Assembly (NCBI RefSeq): GCF_007164525.1 | Contig: NZ_AP019791.1 | Location: forward strand, 186,001-250,000 | Reading direction: 5' to 3' | Source of the DNA: Rubrobacter xylanophilus | GTDB taxonomy: Bacteria > Actinomycetota > Rubrobacteria > Rubrobacterales > Rubrobacteraceae | DNA: 64,000 nucleotides | Made by a program: the position numbers and the translations under genes | The notes under the pieces: model-generated | Databases searched by the model: none | Seen by the model: only the letters and a program-made list of their open reading frames with translations | What the model was told of the DNA's origin: nothing | Shown: positions 43,491-52,136 of the stretch, in pieces | Layout: every line of letters begins with the position of its first letter | Numbering within the stretch: the stretch's first letter is position 1

Positions 43491-44180
43491 TCAGCCCGCC
43501 CGGAGCTCCTCGGGCCACCACCGCTCCACCATCTTGCGGTCCGAGCCGTACCAGCGGGCGAAGTGGCCGCTGTGGTAGGCTTCATCCAGCACTATCTCCT
43601 CCGAGCCGGGCAGCAGGGCGCTCTGCACCGGGACCACGCCGTCCCCCGGCACCCGGCCGTCGTCTATCAGGCGCTCGTAGCGGCGGCGGGTCCGGCGGGA
43701 GAGCGCGCCGTGTGCCGCCGCGCCGGCCACCGAGAGGTAGCGCAGTCCCGCGGGCCTGTGCAGCGCCCCGGGGAACATCTCGTTCACCTGCGCCAGCGGG
43801 GAGAGGTTCTTGCGGTCCGCCACGACGTGGGGGCTTCCAAGCGTGATCAGATGCGAGACCCGCCGGTGGCCCGAGTAGCGGCGGCCGCCGTAGGGTGTCT
43901 GGCCGCCGATGTACACCCGGCAGGCCACCCCGCCCGCCGAGTGACCCACGAGCACCGCCCGGTCGGCCCCGCTCTCCAGGAGTGCCCGGTCCACCGCGCG
44001 GGCTATCTGGAAGATCAGCTGCCCGTAGCCGAAGAGCCTCCCCCAGATCCAGTCCAGCGGCGTGATGGAGGCGACGCGCACCTCCGAGCCGGAGACCTCG
44101 CGCAGCAGCCGGGCGAGCCGCCAGTACTGCCACGGCCAGGACATCAGGCCCCCGACGATCACTATGGGATTGCCTGCCAC
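43491..44180 (-). CDS. Lipase/esterase-like alpha/beta hydrolase
   Basis: A 229-residue protein. It opens with PIVIVGGLMSWPWQY (oxyanion-loop region) and has the nucleophile motif VGHSAGG (Ser near residue 80), GSPHV, an Asp in GDGVVPVQSALL and a His in AYHSGHF. This resembles lipases of the PGAP1/EstA type. GTG at 44180. Its neighbours do not suggest a substrate. Confidence 0.82.
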   Translation of the reverse strand: MAGNPIVIVGGLMSWPWQYWRLARLLREVSGSEVRVASITPLDWIWGRLFGYGQLIFQIARAVDRALLESGADRAVLVGHSAGGVACRVYIGGQTPYGGRRYSGHRRVSHLITLGSPHVVADRKNLSPLAQVNEMFPGALHRPAGLRYLSVAGAAAHGALSRRTRRRYERLIDDGRVPGDGVVPVQSALLPGSEEIVLDEAYHSGHFARWYGSDRKMVERWWPEELRAG

Positions 44181-44216
44181 GCCGGGAAGTATAGCTCCGG
44201 CGGTCCGGGGAGGGGG

Positions 44217-44834
44217 TCACAGGAGGCTGGAGCGCACCCCGTCGAGCACGAACTGGGCCGCGAGCGCCGCGATGACCACCCCGAGCACCCGCGAGAGGAC
44301 GTTGGCCCCGGTCTCCCCGAGGAGGCCCATGATCCTGGAGGCGAGCAGCAGCGAGGCGAGCGTGAGGACCAGCACCGTCGCGAGCACCCCGACGAAGACC
44401 GCGAGCTCCGGCAGGGTCCGTCCACCGGTGTACAGCAGCACGGTGGCTATCGCGCCGGGCCCCGCGATGAGCGGGATGGCTAAAGGGAAGACGGAGACGT
44501 CGTGTTCGTAGTGGTCCTCCTCCTGCTCCCGGACGGTGCGGGCGTGCAGGCCGCGGGGGGAGGAGAAGACCATGTCGAGGGCGAGGATGAACAGGAGGAC
44601 GCCCCCGGCGATCCTGAAGGCGGCGAGGCTTATGCCGAGCGCGCCGAGCAGCGCGTCTCCGGCGAAGGCGAACCCGAGGAGGATCGCCGCCCCGAGGAGC
44701 ACGCCCCTCAACGCCGTCTCCTGCTTGCGCTTTCCGGGATAGCCTCCGGTGAGCGCGGCGAAGACGGGGGCGAGCCCCGGGGGGTCCACCACCACGAGCA
44801 GCGTCACGAAGGCGTTGAAGGCGTAATCGAGCAC
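44217..44834 (-). CDS. MarC family integral membrane protein
   Basis: A 205-residue membrane protein with six helices. Family segments include FVTLLVVVDPPGLAPVFAAL and VFPLAIPLIAGPGAIATVL. MarC proteins have no proven function; the early link to multiple drug resistance was not confirmed. GTG at 44834 abuts the peptidase stop (no gap), so they are co-translated. Confidence 0.87.
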   Translation of the reverse strand: MLDYAFNAFVTLLVVVDPPGLAPVFAALTGGYPGKRKQETALRGVLLGAAILLGFAFAGDALLGALGISLAAFRIAGGVLLFILALDMVFSSPRGLHARTVREQEEDHYEHDVSVFPLAIPLIAGPGAIATVLLYTGGRTLPELAVFVGVLATVLVLTLASLLLASRIMGLLGETGANVLSRVLGVVIAALAAQFVLDGVRSSLL

Positions 44835-46862
44835 CTAGAGCAGCTCCGGACGCCGCCACCGGCGGCCGCGCACGTGGTGGTCTATGAAGCCCAGGACGGT
44901 CTGGTACCACAGCAGGGAGTTGTTGGGTTTTGTCACCCAGTGGTTCTCGTCCGGGAAGTGCAGGAACTTGGCCTCCACCCCGTGCCGCCTGAGGGAGGTC
45001 CACAGGGAGAGCGCCTCGCTCACGGGGACCCGGTAGTCCAGCTCGCCGTGGATCACGAGCATGGGGGTCTTTATCCGGTCTGCCCGGAGGTGGGGGCTGT
45101 TCTCCCGGTAACGGGAGGGGTCCTGGTAGGGGTTCCCGAACTCCCGCTCCCACCAGGTTCCGAGGTCGGTGGTGCCGTGGAAGCCCTCCAGGTTCCACAG
45201 GCTCGCGTGGGCGACGAGCGCCCGGAAGCGCTCCGTGTGGCCCGCGATCCAGTTGGCCATATACCCCCCGAAGGAGCCGCCGAGCGCCGCGGACCGCCCG
45301 CCGTCGACCTCCGGGAGCTCCGCCGCGGCCTCCACCGCGCGCATGAGGTCGTCGTAGACCACCTCGCCCCAGCGTCCCCAGCCGCGCCGGATGTGGTGCA
45401 TGCCGTACCCGGTGGAGAGCGCCGGGTCTGGCAAGAGCACCGCCCAGCCGGCGTCGGCGAAGACGTGCGGGTTCCAGCGCCAGTGCCAGCCGTCCCAGGA
45501 GTTGAGCGGCCCGCCGTGGATGAGGACGGCGAGCGGGGCCGGGTTCTCCGGCGCGGCGTCCTCCGGGAGCAGGAGCCAGGAGGGAACGCGGGTGCCGTCG
45601 CTCGCCCGCGCCTCCACCCTCCGTATGCGCGCCGGGAGCTCGATCCGTTCCAGCTCCGGGAAACTCCCCATCCGCCGGGGCGCCTCTTCCGGTGCAGCAG
45701 TGTCGAGGGCCACCGGGTGCGGCGGCTCTCCCACCGTGGAGCGGAGGGCGTAAACGGTGCGGCCGTCGGGGGCCGGGCAGAGATCGGAGAAGGCTCCCTC
45801 GCCGGTCAGGCGCTCGGCGGAGCCTCCCGTGGCGGGGACCCGGAAGACCGGCACCCGGCCGTCGCACGAGGCGGTGAAGAAGACGATGTTCGAGTCGGGG
45901 GACCAGGCGGGGGAGCCGGGCCACAGATCGAATTCTTCCAGCAGGTTCCGGCCCTCTCCCGTGCTCAGGTCGAAGAGCCAGAGGCTCCGGTCGCCCGGAC
46001 GCTCGGGTGTGGATCTCTCCTCCCGGATGGCGACGACCCGACGCCCGTCGGGGCTGCACCGCGGCGAGCTGTACCAGGCGTCGTCGGCGAGGGTGCGCAC
46101 CTCGCCGGTGGAGACGTCCACCGCCACGAGCTCCATCACCCGTGCGGCAAGGTCCTCGTGGGTGCTCCAGCGGGTGACGACCGCGGTGGAGCCGTCGGGG
46201 GTGATGTCGTAGGCGGAGAGCTCGAGCGGGGTGCCGGAAAGAAGCTCCCGGGGCTCCTCTATGCGTTCGTCTTCTCCCTCGGGGAGCGGGGCGAAGTACA
46301 GGCGCCGCTCCCGCGGGCCGAGGTAGTGGTCCCAGAGGCGGATGGGGTATCCCTCGAAGAGCTGGGCCTCGACCCCGGCCTCTTTGCGGGCCTTCTCCCA
46401 CTCAGCATCCTCCCTCCAGCCCGCGCCTCCGGGCCTCACCCGGGCGGCGATGAGAAGGTCCCCGCTCTCGCGGGCGGCGGCGAAGCCCTCGACGCCCCCG
46501 GGCGGTGCGGCGAGGGGGCGGGCCTCGCCGCCGGGTGGCAGAAGCCAGAGTGCGGGACGCTCGCCGGTCTCTCGCTCCTCCTCGTCGGCCTCCGGGTCCG
46601 GCCGCCGGGAGACGAAGAGCAGCGACCCGTCGGGGGCGAAGGCGGCGGCGCCCTCGCCGGGCGCCGAACGGGTGATGCGGCGCGGGGAGGCCTCAGGGGC
46701 GAGCTCGTAGAGGGAGGTCACCAGCCGCCGCCGCTTTTTGCCCGGGCGCACGACGGAGGCGACGAGCCGTTTGCCGTCGTTTGAGAGGGCGAGCCCGGCA
46801 AAGCGGGGCAGGGAGATCAGGGTCTCCGCCGTAAAGCGTCTCTCTTCCGACATATGCTCCAT
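44835..46862 (-). CDS. S9-family prolyl oligopeptidase / acylaminoacyl peptidase
   Basis: A 675-residue serine peptidase. The first 400 residues form a beta-propeller with WD40-like repeats (for example SPDSNIVFFTASCDGRVPVFR; CSPDGRRVVAIREE). The hydrolase domain has GGSFGGYMANW (Ser), DYRVPVSEAL (Asp) and DENHWV (His). It cleaves short peptides, possibly N-acylated, in the cytoplasm. ATG at 46862; a second ATG at 46853 is equally plausible since neither has a strong ribosome site. It is followed directly by the MarC gene. Confidence 0.88.
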   Translation of the reverse strand: MEHMSEERRFTAETLISLPRFAGLALSNDGKRLVASVVRPGKKRRRLVTSLYELAPEASPRRITRSAPGEGAAAFAPDGSLLFVSRRPDPEADEEERETGERPALWLLPPGGEARPLAAPPGGVEGFAAARESGDLLIAARVRPGGAGWREDAEWEKARKEAGVEAQLFEGYPIRLWDHYLGPRERRLYFAPLPEGEDERIEEPRELLSGTPLELSAYDITPDGSTAVVTRWSTHEDLAARVMELVAVDVSTGEVRTLADDAWYSSPRCSPDGRRVVAIREERSTPERPGDRSLWLFDLSTGEGRNLLEEFDLWPGSPAWSPDSNIVFFTASCDGRVPVFRVPATGGSAERLTGEGAFSDLCPAPDGRTVYALRSTVGEPPHPVALDTAAPEEAPRRMGSFPELERIELPARIRRVEARASDGTRVPSWLLLPEDAAPENPAPLAVLIHGGPLNSWDGWHWRWNPHVFADAGWAVLLPDPALSTGYGMHHIRRGWGRWGEVVYDDLMRAVEAAAELPEVDGGRSAALGGSFGGYMANWIAGHTERFRALVAHASLWNLEGFHGTTDLGTWWEREFGNPYQDPSRYRENSPHLRADRIKTPMLVIHGELDYRVPVSEALSLWTSLRRHGVEAKFLHFPDENHWVTKPNNSLLWYQTVLGFIDHHVRGRRWRRPELL

Positions 46863-46863
46863 G

Positions 46864-47622
46864 TTAGCTTCCCGGTGCACCCTCTTCAGCCGGCCGCCAG
46901 AGAGGAGCCGCCGCAAGCTCCCGGGCCCGGGCGAGGGTCGCCGGATCCAGACTCTTCTCCAGCCCGCCGTAACGCTCCCGGACCTCGGCCTTGAGGGCTC
47001 CGGCGACCCCCGACACCCCGGACGGCAGATCCCCGAGGCTCTCCGGGCGGAAGGGGCGCCCGAGGGCGGTGTAGACCCGCTCCAGCACCGGCACCAGCTC
47101 CGCCGTCCGTTCGGCGAGCACCAGCGCCTCCAGGCGGGCCGCCCGGCGGGTGACCCGCTGGGCGAGCCCGGCGTGCTTCACGCCGCGCGCTCCTCCCGAG
47201 CGGACCGAGTACGCCCCTGGGCAGAACTCCCCCTCCACCTCCCCGCCCTCCGCCGCGACCCCGAGCCGCCGCAGGGCGGCGCAGACCAGCTCCACGCCCT
47301 CCGCGTAGCGCTCGTAGAGGCCCTGGCGCAGATCTCCGACCGGCAGGGTGAGGGAGAAGGAGAGCGAGCCCTCGTTCGCCGCCACCGCGCCGCCCCCGGA
47401 GTTGCGGACCAGCACCTCGAATCCCATCTCGCGTGCGGCGCGCGCCGCCTCCGCGAACCCCGCGAGGCGGGTCTCCGGGCGGGTTGCGGCCACGTAGGAC
47501 GGCGAACGCCACAGGAGGGCCGTGGGGCCGCGCTCGCCCGCCCCGACCTGTTCCAGCACCGCCTGCTGCAGGCCGAACCCCTCCTCGGGGCGGGCGAGCA
47601 GCCCGGCGTCCAGCGTCTCCAA
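46864..47622 (-). CDS. Lipoate-protein ligase-like protein (BPL/LplA family)
   Basis: A 252-residue protein of the biotin/lipoate ligase fold. Typical motif RNSGGGAVAANEGSLSFSL (residues about 73-91) and a Lys in RGVKHAGLAQRV, the place of the catalytic Lys in LplA/LipM. Function may be lipoate or octanoate transfer; sequence alone does not decide between ligase, octanoyltransferase and inactive homologue. TTG at 47622 is chosen because GAGGAGAG lies 7 nt upstream. It is directly upstream of the S9 peptidase gene on the same strand. Confidence 0.78.
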   Translation of the reverse strand: METLDAGLLARPEEGFGLQQAVLEQVGAGERGPTALLWRSPSYVAATRPETRLAGFAEAARAAREMGFEVLVRNSGGGAVAANEGSLSFSLTLPVGDLRQGLYERYAEGVELVCAALRRLGVAAEGGEVEGEFCPGAYSVRSGGARGVKHAGLAQRVTRRAARLEALVLAERTAELVPVLERVYTALGRPFRPESLGDLPSGVSGVAGALKAEVRERYGGLEKSLDPATLARARELAAAPLWRPAEEGAPGS

Positions 47623-47657
47623 ACGGGTCTCTCCTCGTCTTTCTGGCGCCCGTGCGG

Positions 47658-47666
47658 TGCTAAGAT
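47658..47666 (+). promoter_or_regulatory. Extended -10 of the F420 gene cluster
   Basis: TGC-TAAGAT, about 31 nt before the cofD ATG at 47698. It lies between the divergent lipoate-ligase-like gene and cofD. Confidence 0.45.
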
Positions 47667-47697
47667 AGCAGCTTGTGTCCGGGCTTGGAGCAGCAGG

Positions 47698-48636
47698 ATG
47701 AGGGTCGTCGCTCTGGCCGGCGGCGTCGGAGGGGCGAAGCTCGCCGCCGGGCTGCAGGAGGCGTTGCCCGCGGGAGAGCTCGCCGTCGTGGTCAACACCG
47801 CCGACGACTTCGAGCTCTGGGGCCTCTACATCTCGCCGGACCTCGACACCGTCATGTACACCCTGGCCGGGATCGCCAACCCCGAGACGGGTTGGGGGAT
47901 CCGGGGCGACACCTTCTCCACCCTCGAGATGCTCGGACGCTACGGGGAGGACACCTGGTTCCTGCTGGGGGACAGGGACATGGCGACCCACGTCCTGCGC
48001 ACCGCCCGCTTCCGGCAGGGGAGGACGCCGACCGAGGTCGCCGCGGACCTCGCGGGTGCGCTGGGGATTCCCGGCCGCCTGCTCCCGATGTGCGACGAGC
48101 GGGTCTCCACGGTGGTGAAGACCCCTGAGGGTACGCTGGAGTTCCAGGAGTATTTCGTCCGCAGGGGCCAGCGGGACGAGGTGCTCGCGGTGAACTTTCG
48201 GGGCATCGAGGAGGCCCGACCCACCGCCGCCGTTCGGGAGGCACTCGCCGCGGCGGAGCTCATCGTCCTCTGTCCCTCCAACCCTGTGGTGAGCATCGGA
48301 CCCATCCTGCAGGTGCCCGGGATGCGGGAGGCCCTCGCCGCCGCCCGGGCCCCGAAGGTCGCGGTGAGCCCCATCGTGGGGGGGAGGGCGCTGAAGGGAC
48401 CGGCCGACCGGATGATGCTCTCCCTGGGGCACGAACCCTCCGCCCGCGGGGTCGCCCGGCTGTATCGGGGTTTGGTGGAGGGGATGGTCATAGACCGGAC
48501 CGACGGGGACGAGCGGGGGGACATCGAGGGGCTGGGGATGGAGGTGCTTACGACCGACGCGGTGATGCGCGACGCGGAAGACCGGGTGCGCCTGGCACGG
48601 GAGGTGCTCCGGTTTGGCGAGGGACTGCGAGGATGA
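47698..48636 (+). CDS. cofD: 2-phospho-L-lactate (PEP) transferase CofD/FbiA
   Basis: A 312-residue enzyme starting [18 protein letters not shown], the CofD signature, with [19 protein letters not shown] and [15 protein letters not shown] downstream. It joins the guanylylated phospholactate or phosphoenolpyruvate moiety to FO, giving F420-0 or dehydro-F420-0. ATG at 47698. It overlaps cofC by ATGA, so the two are coupled. Its product feeds CofE downstream. Confidence 0.93.
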   Translation: MRVVALAGGVGGAKLAAGLQEALPAGELAVVVNTADDFELWGLYISPDLDTVMYTLAGIANPETGWGIRGDTFSTLEMLGRYGEDTWFLLGDRDMATHVLRTARFRQGRTPTEVAADLAGALGIPGRLLPMCDERVSTVVKTPEGTLEFQEYFVRRGQRDEVLAVNFRGIEEARPTAAVREALAAAELIVLCPSNPVVSIGPILQVPGMREALAAARAPKVAVSPIVGGRALKGPADRMMLSLGHEPSARGVARLYRGLVEGMVIDRTDGDERGDIEGLGMEVLTTDAVMRDAEDRVRLAREVLRFGEGLRG

Positions 48637-49250
48637 GCGTCTTTGCGGTCGTCCCGGTAAAGAAATTGCAGGTAGCCAAGAGCCGGCTGGAGCCGGTGTT
48701 GGACCCGGTGGGCCGGGCCGGGCTGACGCTCCACATGCTGCGGCGGGTGGTGCCCGCGCTCCGTGGGGCGGGGGTCTGGCGGGTGCTGGTTGTGAGCCCG
48801 GATTCTGCGGTGCTGGAGGAGGCGCGCCTGCTCGGTGCCGAGGGGCTCCGGCAGGAGGGCTCCGGCCTCAACCCGGCCCTGGAGGAGGGCCGGCGCCGGG
48901 CGCTCGCCGAGGGGGCGGAGGCCCTCCTCGTCCTTCCGACCGACCTGCCGCTCGTCGAGCCCGCCGACGTGGCGGCGCTGCTCGAGGTCGCCGGGGAGGA
49001 GCCGTGCGCCGTGATCTCACCGGACGCCACCCGGTCGGGGACCAACGCGCTCCTGCTGCGGCCTCCCGGGGCGCTCCCCTTCTCCTTCGGGCCGGACAGC
49101 TTCGGGCTGCACCTGCAGGCCGCTCTGCGGCGGGGGGTTCGGGTGAGGGTCTGCGAGCGGCCCAACCTGGCCTTCGATCTGGACTCGCCGGAGGATCTCG
49201 CCCGCCTCGAAGCCTCCGGAGGGGTGCAATGCCGGCCCCGGAGGGCTTAA
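48633..49250 (+). CDS. cofC: 2-phospho-L-lactate / PEP guanylyltransferase CofC/FbiD
   Basis: A 205-residue nucleotidyltransferase: VVPVKKLQVAKSRLEPVLD at the start, VLPTDLPLVEPADV in the middle, SPDATRSGTNALLLRPPGAL, and NLAFDLDSPEDLA near the end. It forms the GDP-activated C3 donor for CofD; actinobacterial members (FbiD) use phosphoenolpyruvate. ATG at 48633 overlaps the cofD stop. Confidence 0.92.
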   Translation: MSVFAVVPVKKLQVAKSRLEPVLDPVGRAGLTLHMLRRVVPALRGAGVWRVLVVSPDSAVLEEARLLGAEGLRQEGSGLNPALEEGRRRALAEGAEALLVLPTDLPLVEPADVAALLEVAGEEPCAVISPDATRSGTNALLLRPPGALPFSFGPDSFGLHLQAALRRGVRVRVCERPNLAFDLDSPEDLARLEASGGVQCRPRRA

Positions 49251-49318
49251 ACTTGGGGACCGCCCCGTTTTGATGCGCGGGCGAGCGGAGTGCGCCGAGC
49301 GAAGGAGCGTGGGCTGCA

Positions 49319-50380
49319 GTGAGAACCAGTGATCTGCGCGTAGAGAGCATCCGACCCCTGATACCGCCCGCCATCCTCCTGGAGGAGCTGCCCCTCTCGG
49401 AGGAGGGAGCCCTCACCGTGAGCCGGGCGCGGGAGGAGATCGTCCGCATCCTCAACGGCGAGGACGACCGCCTGATCGCCGTGGTCGGTCCGTGCTCGGT
49501 GCACGACACCTCGGCGGCGATGGAGTACGCCCGGCGGCTGCGGGAGCTGGCGGACGAGCTGCGGGACGAGCTCTGCCTGATCATGCGGGTGTACTTCGAG
49601 AAGCCCCGGACCACCGTCGGTTGGAAGGGGCTCATCAACGACCCTCACCTAGACGGGAGCTTCGCGGTGAACGAGGGGCTGCGGATGGCCCGCAGCCTGC
49701 TGCTGGACGTCGCGGAGCTGGGGCTGCCCGCCGGGTGCGAGTTTCTGGACCCGATCTCGCCGCAGTACTTCACCGACGCGGTCGCCTGGGCGGCCATCGG
49801 GGCCCGTACCACCGAGAGCCAGGTGCACCGGCAGCTGGCCTCCGGCCTCTCGATGCCGGTGGGCTTCAAGAACGGCACCGGCGGCGGGGTGCAGATAGCG
49901 GTGGACGCCGTGCGGGCCGCCGCCCATCCCCACAGCTTCCCCGGCGTCACCCGGCAGGGGCTCGCGGCGGTCGTCACCACCACCGGAAACCCGGACTGCC
50001 ACGTGATCCTGCGCGGCGGCAAGAACGGCCCGAACTACGACGAGCGAAGCGTCCGGGAGGCCCTGGAGGCGCTGCGCCGCTCGGGTCTGCCGCCCCGCCT
50101 GATGGTGGACGCGAGCCACGCCAACAGCGGCAAGGACTACCGCCGCCAGCCGCTCGTGATCCGGGACGTGGCCGACCAGGTGGCCCGGGGCCAGAGGGGG
50201 ATCGTGGGCGTGATGCTTGAGAGCTTCCTGGTCGAGGGGAGCCAGGAGCTCACGGATCGCTCCCGCCTGACCTACGGCCAGAGCATCACCGACTCCTGCA
50301 TGGGCTGGGAGATGACGGTTCCGGTCCTCCGCGAGCTGGCCGAGGCGGTGAGATCCCGCCGCGCCGTCCGCGTCGGCTGA
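49319..50380 (+). CDS. 3-deoxy-7-phosphoheptulonate synthase (AroF/G type)
   Basis: A 353-residue class I DAHP synthase. Motifs: RLIAVVGPCSVHDT, MRVYFEKPRTTVGWKGLIND, ARTTESQVHRQLASGLSMP, GFKNGT and DASHANSGK. It makes the first shikimate intermediate from phosphoenolpyruvate and erythrose 4-phosphate. GTG at 49319 with GAAGGAG upstream; 68 nt after cofC and 2 nt before cofE. Its place inside the F420 operon is unusual; both CofC (in its PEP-using form) and this enzyme draw on phosphoenolpyruvate. Confidence 0.93.
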   Translation: MRTSDLRVESIRPLIPPAILLEELPLSEEGALTVSRAREEIVRILNGEDDRLIAVVGPCSVHDTSAAMEYARRLRELADELRDELCLIMRVYFEKPRTTVGWKGLINDPHLDGSFAVNEGLRMARSLLLDVAELGLPAGCEFLDPISPQYFTDAVAWAAIGARTTESQVHRQLASGLSMPVGFKNGTGGGVQIAVDAVRAAAHPHSFPGVTRQGLAAVVTTTGNPDCHVILRGGKNGPNYDERSVREALEALRRSGLPPRLMVDASHANSGKDYRRQPLVIRDVADQVARGQRGIVGVMLESFLVEGSQELTDRSRLTYGQSITDSCMGWEMTVPVLRELAEAVRSRRAVRVG

Positions 50381-50382
50381 CC

Positions 50383-51126
50383 GTGCGCCCCCTGGAGATC
50401 CTCCCCGTCGAGGGGATGCCCGAGGTGCACCCCGGGGACGACCTCGCCGCCCTGATCCTCGCCTCCGCCAAAGACACACTCGCCCCCGGCGACGTGCTGG
50501 TGGTGACCCACAAGGTCGTGAGCAAGGCCGAGGGCCGGCTGGTGGACCTCCGGGAAGTCCACCCCTCACCACTCGCCAAGTCCTTCGCCGCCCGCCACGG
50601 GAAGGACCCCCGCCACGTGGAGGTGGTGCTGCGCGAGAGCCGCCGGATCGTGCGGATGGAGCGCGGCCTGATCATCGCCGAGACCCACCACGGCTTCGTG
50701 TGCGCCAACGCCGGCGTCGACGCCTCCAACGTCCCCGGTGACGAGACGGTCTGCCTGCTCCCCCTCGACCCCGACGCCTCCGCCGCCCGCCTCGCCCGTA
50801 CCCTGCGCGAACGCTCCGGCCTCGAGCTCCCCGTCGTCATCTCGGACTCCTTCGGCCGCCCCTGGCGAAACGGTATCGCCAACGTGGCCATCGGACTCTC
50901 CGGTATGAACCCCTTCGCCGACTACCGGGGGCAGCTGGACCCTCACGGCCGCACCCTCGAGGCCAGCGTCCTCGCCGTGGCCGACGAGCTCGCCGCCGCG
51001 GCCGAACTCGTCATGGGGAAGACCTCCGCCGTCCCCGCCGCCATCGTGCGCAACTACCCTTACGAACCCGCCCCCGGAAGCGCGAAAGACCTCCTCATGG
51101 AGCCCGAAAAAGACCTCTTCCGGTAA
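50383..51126 (+). CDS. cofE: F420-0:gamma-L-glutamate ligase CofE
   Basis: A 247-residue stand-alone ligase: LVVTHKVVSKAEGRLVDL, NAGVDASNVPGDE, LPVVISDSFGRPWRNGIANVAIG and PYEPAPGSAKDLL (all family hallmarks). It adds the gamma-linked glutamates of F420. Mycobacterial FbiB carries a C-terminal nitroreductase domain that reduces dehydro-F420-0; that domain is absent here and a nitroreductase fused to a PPOX domain is found at 61133. GTG at 50383. Confidence 0.92.
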   Translation: MRPLEILPVEGMPEVHPGDDLAALILASAKDTLAPGDVLVVTHKVVSKAEGRLVDLREVHPSPLAKSFAARHGKDPRHVEVVLRESRRIVRMERGLIIAETHHGFVCANAGVDASNVPGDETVCLLPLDPDASAARLARTLRERSGLELPVVISDSFGRPWRNGIANVAIGLSGMNPFADYRGQLDPHGRTLEASVLAVADELAAAAELVMGKTSAVPAAIVRNYPYEPAPGSAKDLLMEPEKDLFR

Positions 51127-51135
51127 AAATTTCGT

Positions 51136-51160
51136 AAATCCGACAAAAAATCTCGGATTT
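51136..51160 (+). terminator. Hairpin after cofE
   Basis: AAATCCGA / TCGGATTT with a 9-nt loop, then TCTATT. It lies just before the sulfur-operon promoter and could also be an operator. Confidence 0.5.
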
Positions 51161-51164
51161 TCTA

Positions 51165-51193
51165 TTGACGCCTCCGGGGAGGCTGCTTAGTAT
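51165..51193 (+). promoter_or_regulatory. Promoter of the sulfate-assimilation operon
   Basis: TTGACG, 17-nt spacer, TAGTAT. The expected start point (about 51200-51201) is the first base of an ATG, opening a 29-codon leader frame. Confidence 0.7.
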
Positions 51194-51200
51194 CCTGGCC

Positions 51201-51290
51201 ATGATCTATTTGGAGGGCATGCGCGGGACGGAGCGTGGCGCGCCGGGGGGAGTTTCCGGGATGTCTGCGCGAATGCGATGTAGCGCTTGA
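51201..51290 (+). CDS. Putative leaderless leader peptide (29 aa) of the sulfur operon
   Basis: ATG at the predicted transcription start opens a frame of 29 codons ending GMSARMRCSA then TGA. The peptide has four Met and one Cys near its end. The last codons (TGT AGC GCT TGA) form the left arm of a hairpin (51282-51295) that is followed by a T-rich run. This is the layout of a transcription attenuator that senses sulfur amino acids. Cys-rich leaderless uORFs before sulfur genes are known in mycobacteria; whether this one acts the same way is inference. Confidence 0.45.
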   Translation: MIYLEGMRGTERGAPGGVSGMSARMRCSA

Positions 51291-51300
51291 GCGCTTTCTC
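51267..51300 (+). promoter_or_regulatory. Candidate attenuator hairpins
   Basis: Three GCGC blocks (51267-51270, 51283-51286, 51291-51294) can pair in two exclusive ways. Blocks 2 and 3 make AGCGC-TTGA-GCGCT followed by TTCTCTCT (terminator-like). Blocks 1 and 2 make an alternative hairpin. The leader stop codon lies in the terminator loop. Confidence 0.4.
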
Positions 51301-51380
51301 TCTGGTTCTTCCGGTCTTTCTGTAAGAGTAATCCGTGGTTTTTGAGGCTGCCTGCTTTCTGGAGGGGAGGAACGTTTGCC

Positions 51381-52136
51381 ATGCCGGAGGCGCCCGCAAA
51401 GGAGCGCAGGGTAGACGGGGAGGTCCGTGAGGAGGTTCTGCGGGCCGCCCGGGAGTTGGAGGGGGCTGCGCCGCAGGAGGTTCTGCGGTGGGCCGTCGGC
51501 AGGTTCGGGGGGCGGCTCACCCTCTCCGTATCCTTCGGGGGGCCGGAGGGGATGGTGCTTCTGGACATGCTCTCCCGGATAACCGACGACGTGTGGGTAT
51601 TCACGCTGGACACGGGCTTTCTCTTCGAGGAGACCGTCCGTTTCCGGGAGGAGGCCATGCGCCGCTACCGGCTTCCGCTCCGGGTGGTGCGTCCGGAGCT
51701 CTCCGTGGAGGAGCAGGTGGAGCGGTACGGGCCGCAGCTCTGGAGCTGCGCGCCGGACATCTGCTGCGAGGTGCGCAAGGTCGAGCCGCAGCGGCGGTGG
51801 CTCGCGGGGTTCGATGCGTGGGTGACCGGGATCCGGCGGGACCAGACGGCGGCCCGGGCTGATACCCCTGTCGTCGGCTGGGACGACTTCTTCGGGGTTT
51901 TCAAGGTGGCGCCGCTGGCCTCCTGGAGCAGGGAGCAGGTTCTCGGGTACGCCGAGGAGCACGGGGTGCCGCTCAACCCGCTGCTCTCCAGGGGGTATGC
52001 CAGCATTGGCTGCGAGCCGTGCACCCGGCCCGTTCGGGAGGGCGAAGACGAGCGCGCCGGCCGGTGGCCCGGGATGGAGAAGACGGAGTGCGGTCTGCAC
52101 ATAGTAAACGGGAAGGTGCGTCGTGCGGTTTCTTAG
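51381..52136 (+). CDS. cysH: Assimilatory APS reductase (iron-sulfur CysH)
   Basis: A 251-residue reductase. It carries the four cluster Cys of APS-type enzymes: the Cys128-Cys129 pair and Cys211-x2-Cys214, with a catalytic Cys237 in ECGLH near the C-terminus. It also has LSVSFGGPEGMVLLDM. It reduces adenosine 5'-phosphosulfate to sulfite with thioredoxin. ATG at 51381 has GGAGGGGAGGAACG upstream. First large gene of the operon, with a 180-nt leader. Its end overlaps the sulfite reductase gene by 14 nt. Confidence 0.92.
   Translation: MPEAPAKERRVDGEVREEVLRAARELEGAAPQEVLRWAVGRFGGRLTLSVSFGGPEGMVLLDMLSRITDDVWVFTLDTGFLFEETVRFREEAMRRYRLPLRVVRPELSVEEQVERYGPQLWSCAPDICCEVRKVEPQRRWLAGFDAWVTGIRRDQTAARADTPVVGWDDFFGVFKVAPLASWSREQVLGYAEEHGVPLNPLLSRGYASIGCEPCTRPVREGEDERAGRWPGMEKTECGLHIVNGKVRRAVS

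Noticed and set aside
51201-51380. SAM or other known riboswitch in the sulfur leader
   Set aside because: I could not find SAM-riboswitch motifs; the leader frame and hairpins explain it better.
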